64,000 bases of DNA from a virus, in the IMG/VR virus record IMGVR_UViG_3300049491_000955, positions 18,082 through 82,081 of that record. One strand, written 5' to 3'. The position numbers were made by a program, and so were the translations under genes. Below are positions 61,074 through 64,000 of the stretch, one piece after another (positions within the stretch are counted from its first letter, which is position 1; each line of letters opens with the position of its first letter). The notes under the pieces were generated by a model. The model had not been told where the DNA came from, did not search any database, and saw nothing but the letters and a program-made list of their open reading frames with translations.

Positions 61074-64000
61074 TTAAATAATTTGTTGACCGTATCCTTT
61101 AGCAATATACCAGATTAATCTAGAAACTCTAGCATTACTGGAGTTTCTAATATTGAATACCAGATCAGAATTAGTCTTGGTAATTATTTCTGTGTAATCT
61201 CCTGCTTGTCCGTTTTGCACTGTTATAGCTACGTCTGGAATAGCTGCAAAAGCTGACTGAAAAGTTATAGTAGTGTCTGCTGATGAGCTTGTAGTTAAAC
61301 TAGCTGATTCTATTTTGTCTGGCATGTCTACGCTAACTTCTAGCTTTTCGACAAAAAAGTTATGGTTGGCGTTATTGCTCTTTAGAATTAATCTAAACTT
61401 AAAAACTCTTGCTGAGTATTCACCAATAAGCAAAGGTTCGTAGTCAGTAAAAGTTATGTTATCTAAAGATGTTGACACCCATAAGCTCATAGAACTGTTG
61501 TCGTTGTCTTCTCCGTCAAAATTTCCAGTTATTTCGTCAAATAAACCTCCTGTTCTGTCAAAACTGATTGATTCATTTACGCTGTATCCTGAAACCTTGG
61601 CGATTATTCTAACAGGATAAACATTAAGTAAATCTATTGGAGAGCTAAAGTCATAATATCCTTCGGGATAGACTGCAAAAAGAAATCCAGCATCATCAAA
61701 ATCTCCAGTAGCGTCATCAAAAAGTCCAAGAAAAGAATCAGCATACCCTGCAACATCGTCAAAATTTCCAGTTAGAGAATCAAAGTCTCCAGATTGGGCA
61801 TCAAAGTAATCTTGAGAATTAAGTTTTAAAAATCCGCCAGCATTTATTACATTTGATTTAAATCCTGTAAAAAGAGGATCTTCTACAAGAGTAGCAACAA
61901 TGTTTTTGTTAATTAAGTCTGGCGCTCCAGCAACAATTATTGTGGCAGCAACGGCTGATTGTTGTCCTGTAGAATCAACCGCTTTTATTAGATAAGTTCC
62001 ATTCATTGCTGGAGTCTGGAAGAAGTTAGAGCTTCCCGCTATCTTATTTACTTCTATTCCGTCTGCCCAGGAAACATCGCTTGTTTTTGAAGTGTATTTT
62101 ATTTTAAAATATCCGCCTACTCGTACATCTAAATCGGGAGATTGATTCCAAGAAAAGCTTGCAAGTGAACTGCTAAAGCTAGCAGTAAAGTTAGTAACAT
62201 CAGAAGGAGGCGAAGTCAGTCCGAGTATGGGAACTGTAACTTCTGCATAAATACTTGAGACATTATAACGATTGTAAACTTTTACTCTAAAATTATAAAT
62301 TCCTGGTGCTAAATCATAAGCTACTGCTGACAAGTCCTTAGTTAATGCAAGTATCTGGAAAGTTGGATCCGCAGTAATTCGATACTCTACTTGATATTTG
62401 TCTAAAAAAGCAGAAGGAGAACCAGCCCAAACTATATCAGCCCGAACTTTTACGCCTCCACTTCCAATATTTTCATATAAAGATTCGGTAACTGTAATTG
62501 TTGTTGGTGGTAAAGGTGGAATAGTCGGATTGGGGTAATTGCTTATTCTTGGCTCGTCCAAAACAAAGCCAGAGTTTTCAACAACAGAGTAGATTGATTC
62601 GTTGTATTCTACACCTGTAATTTCATACAAATGATCTTCAACTTCTGCAACAGAATTACATCTAAATAATTGTGCTTTCAAAACGTTTGATTCCAAGATC
62701 CACAGGTGACGAGGGATCTCAGAGAAAGCAGAGGATACCGTAAGGACTGAGTAAACTCCTGGGACATTTGAGACAGTTCTTGATTCAGTCTTTCCATCAG
62801 ATTTTATGATTGTAAGAGTGTAGGTTACACTGCCCACTAAAGTAACGGAACTATCTAAGGTAACTGATGTGGTAGTAGCTGTTGCAATTCTCCCCCCTAG
62901 CCTGTCCAAAGTTTTCAAAGTATCCATTACCTTGAAAACTTCGCCGGGCAATACTATCGCTCCTTCTGCCCCAACCTTAAATGTAATGACTTGAGTCAAA
63001 AGTCTCTGGCTTAATAGGAGCCATTTCCCCATTCGATAAGCTTGTCCTCGCGATGTACACCCAAAAGCTGTAATTTCTGTTGGGATATATCCGTATCGTG
63101 CGATCGCCGCAGTGTCTTCTACAATCTCTTCGGCAGTTTGATAGGAGTTCTTTGGATCGCTATAACTAACTCTAGCGACTGTGTACCGTGTGTCTAAAGC
63201 GGTTCCACTATAGTTGAAAGGTGGACTTGTTATTTGTCCTGATTCGTCGTAGTCGCAGACAACATTCGCTCTTGTGTATGCCCGGACAGGTGCTGATACT
63301 TTATCTTGGATTGCTGTTAGTTCTCCAGATCTTTCGTACATCATTCCTCTAAAGCAAGAAGCGATAGAAGTTAGCACCCTAAAAGCGTCGTCTTGATTTT
63401 GGATTAAACAATTGCAAGTAAACCTTGGCTCTGTTCCTCCTTTTCCATTGGGAACTAGTTCATCACAGTATTGCCCAATACTGTAAAGGTCAAACACATC
63501 AACCAAAGAAGAGGTTATGTATTTACCCGAACCATATCTATTGTTAGTTGCTAAGTCATAAAAGACCCAAGCCGGATTATTGCAATAAGCTCTATATAAA
63601 TTCCCGTCAAAGTTTCCAATATAATTCCTATTTACTGGGTCGTAATTTGTGGGAATTAGTATTTTTAGCAGTTTTAGTTTCACTGCAATCTTTGGTATGT
63701 TACTGAATTGCTCCGCTGATACTCTTACACCAAAAATTACACTATTGGGATAGTTTAGCTTGACATCAGTTATCTCTGTCAGTGATTGCCAAAATAAACT
63801 GTTTTGAATTGTGGTTTTGTCGCTGTCCGGAGAGAGTCTAGTTAGTCTAATGTCCCAAGGACTGTTGCCAATCAACGGCAGTCGATATGATTCTTCATAA
63901 GAGCCAGAAGTTTTTCCCTGGATCGTTTTATCCATCTGTTGGATGTAAGGGCTGCCCTCAGAAGATAATTCTATTTTAAATCTTACTGAAGATTCTTTAA
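61074..64000 (-). CDS. Host-specificity/tail tip protein, lambda J-like (5' end missing)
   Basis: The frame stays open beyond 64000, so the start is outside. Near the edge it reads GKTSGSYEESYRLPL, then PWDIRLTRLSPDS, matching the start of lambda gpJ (after its first ~60 residues). Further: GNLYRAYCNNPAWVFYDLATNNRYGSG, FTCNCLIQNQDDAFRVLTSIASCF, several fibronectin type III-like modules (YQVEYRITADPTFQ, FKIKYTSKTSD), an Asp-rich repeat region (about 61500-61812), and a C-terminal beta domain ending WYIAKGYGQQII. Central tail-tip protein for receptor binding. It is about 40 kb from K and I, on the opposite strand. Confidence 0.88.
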   Translation of the reverse strand, partial: KESSVRFKIELSSEGSPYIQQMDKTIQGKTSGSYEESYRLPLIGNSPWDIRLTRLSPDSDKTTIQNSLFWQSLTEITDVKLNYPNSVIFGVRVSAEQFSNIPKIAVKLKLLKILIPTNYDPVNRNYIGNFDGNLYRAYCNNPAWVFYDLATNNRYGSGKYITSSLVDVFDLYSIGQYCDELVPNGKGGTEPRFTCNCLIQNQDDAFRVLTSIASCFRGMMYERSGELTAIQDKVSAPVRAYTRANVVCDYDESGQITSPPFNYSGTALDTRYTVARVSYSDPKNSYQTAEEIVEDTAAIARYGYIPTEITAFGCTSRGQAYRMGKWLLLSQRLLTQVITFKVGAEGAIVLPGEVFKVMDTLKTLDRLGGRIATATTTSVTLDSSVTLVGSVTYTLTIIKSDGKTESRTVSNVPGVYSVLTVSSAFSEIPRHLWILESNVLKAQLFRCNSVAEVEDHLYEITGVEYNESIYSVVENSGFVLDEPRISNYPNPTIPPLPPTTITVTESLYENIGSGGVKVRADIVWAGSPSAFLDKYQVEYRITADPTFQILALTKDLSAVAYDLAPGIYNFRVKVYNRYNVSSIYAEVTVPILGLTSPPSDVTNFTASFSSSLASFSWNQSPDLDVRVGGYFKIKYTSKTSDVSWADGIEVNKIAGSSNFFQTPAMNGTYLIKAVDSTGQQSAVAATIIVAGAPDLINKNIVATLVEDPLFTGFKSNVINAGGFLKLNSQDYFDAQSGDFDSLTGNFDDVAGYADSFLGLFDDATGDFDDAGFLFAVYPEGYYDFSSPIDLLNVYPVRIIAKVSGYSVNESISFDRTGGLFDEITGNFDGEDNDNSSMSLWVSTSLDNITFTDYEPLLIGEYSARVFKFRLILKSNNANHNFFVEKLEVSVDMPDKIESASLTTSSSADTTITFQSAFAAIPDVAITVQNGQAGDYTEIITKTNSDLVFNIRNSSNARVSRLIWYIAKGYGQQII

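Noticed and set aside
1-64000. Integrase, attachment site, terminase or portal genes
   Set aside because: None of the frames shows the motifs of these families; they may lie outside the window.

Overview
The window looks like part of a large tailed-phage genome (siphovirus, possibly a prophage or phage-plasmid) that replicates in a cyanobacterium. The evidence is a nearly complete set of lambda-like and HK97-like virion genes together with many copies of the cyanobacterial HIP1 octamer GCGATCGC, including inside a terminator stem. The DNA is AT-rich throughout. No integrase, terminase, portal, tRNA, rRNA or CRISPR array was recognised, so packaging and any integration genes must lie outside the window, if present.

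Layout. 0-7.8 kb: the tail of a membrane-gene operon, two Bro-N antirepressor-like genes that share an identical C-terminal tail, then a nucleotide and DNA-modification block (dCTP deaminase, DUF3310, ThyX, a T5orf172 nuclease, a frame-disrupted cytosine-5 methyltransferase) and small regulators. 7.9-18 kb: head and tail genes (prohead protease with scaffold-like tail, lambda-E-like capsid protein, connectors, tail tube, G/GT tail-assembly chaperones with a -1 frameshift site, fibre proteins). Two small structural genes here run on the opposite strand, and each overlaps its divergent neighbour's start codon in a CATG. 18-30.5 kb: lambda K-like and I-like tail-tip assembly genes, then a 2761-residue tape-measure protein with M23 and RlpA-like cell-wall domains. 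30.5-37 kb: a minus-strand operon of small membrane proteins, coiled-coil proteins and a membrane-anchored P-loop ATPase that I cannot assign to a known system. 37-44 kb: regulators, a DUF3850 protein, a long HTH protein, a 166-bp tandem repeat array and a T5orf172/HNH homing-endonuclease fusion flanked by the same repeat. 44-46 kb: minus-strand fibre-like genes. 46-60 kb: a dispersed family of modular antirepressor-like genes, secreted and membrane small proteins, a replication/recombination block (RuvC-like, an acidic-tailed possible ssDNA-binding protein, Dda-like helicase) and a thymine-hypermodification-family protein. 60-64 kb: a minus-strand fibre gene and the lambda J-like host-specificity protein, cut by the window edge.

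The most unusual theme is a family of five genes (20.0, 46.7, 47.6, 55.4, 59.4 kb) with a shared C-terminal module and different N-terminal modules. Three of them also share a structured 5' leader in which one helix keeps its shape while its sequence is replaced. Two tandem copies have near-identical leaders and C-modules but unrelated N-modules, which suggests cassette exchange. A decayed duplicate start of a fourth member is also present. A second theme is small autoregulatory promoters in which two copies of an inverted repeat flank the -10 box. A third is module shuffling and strand inversion of virion genes.
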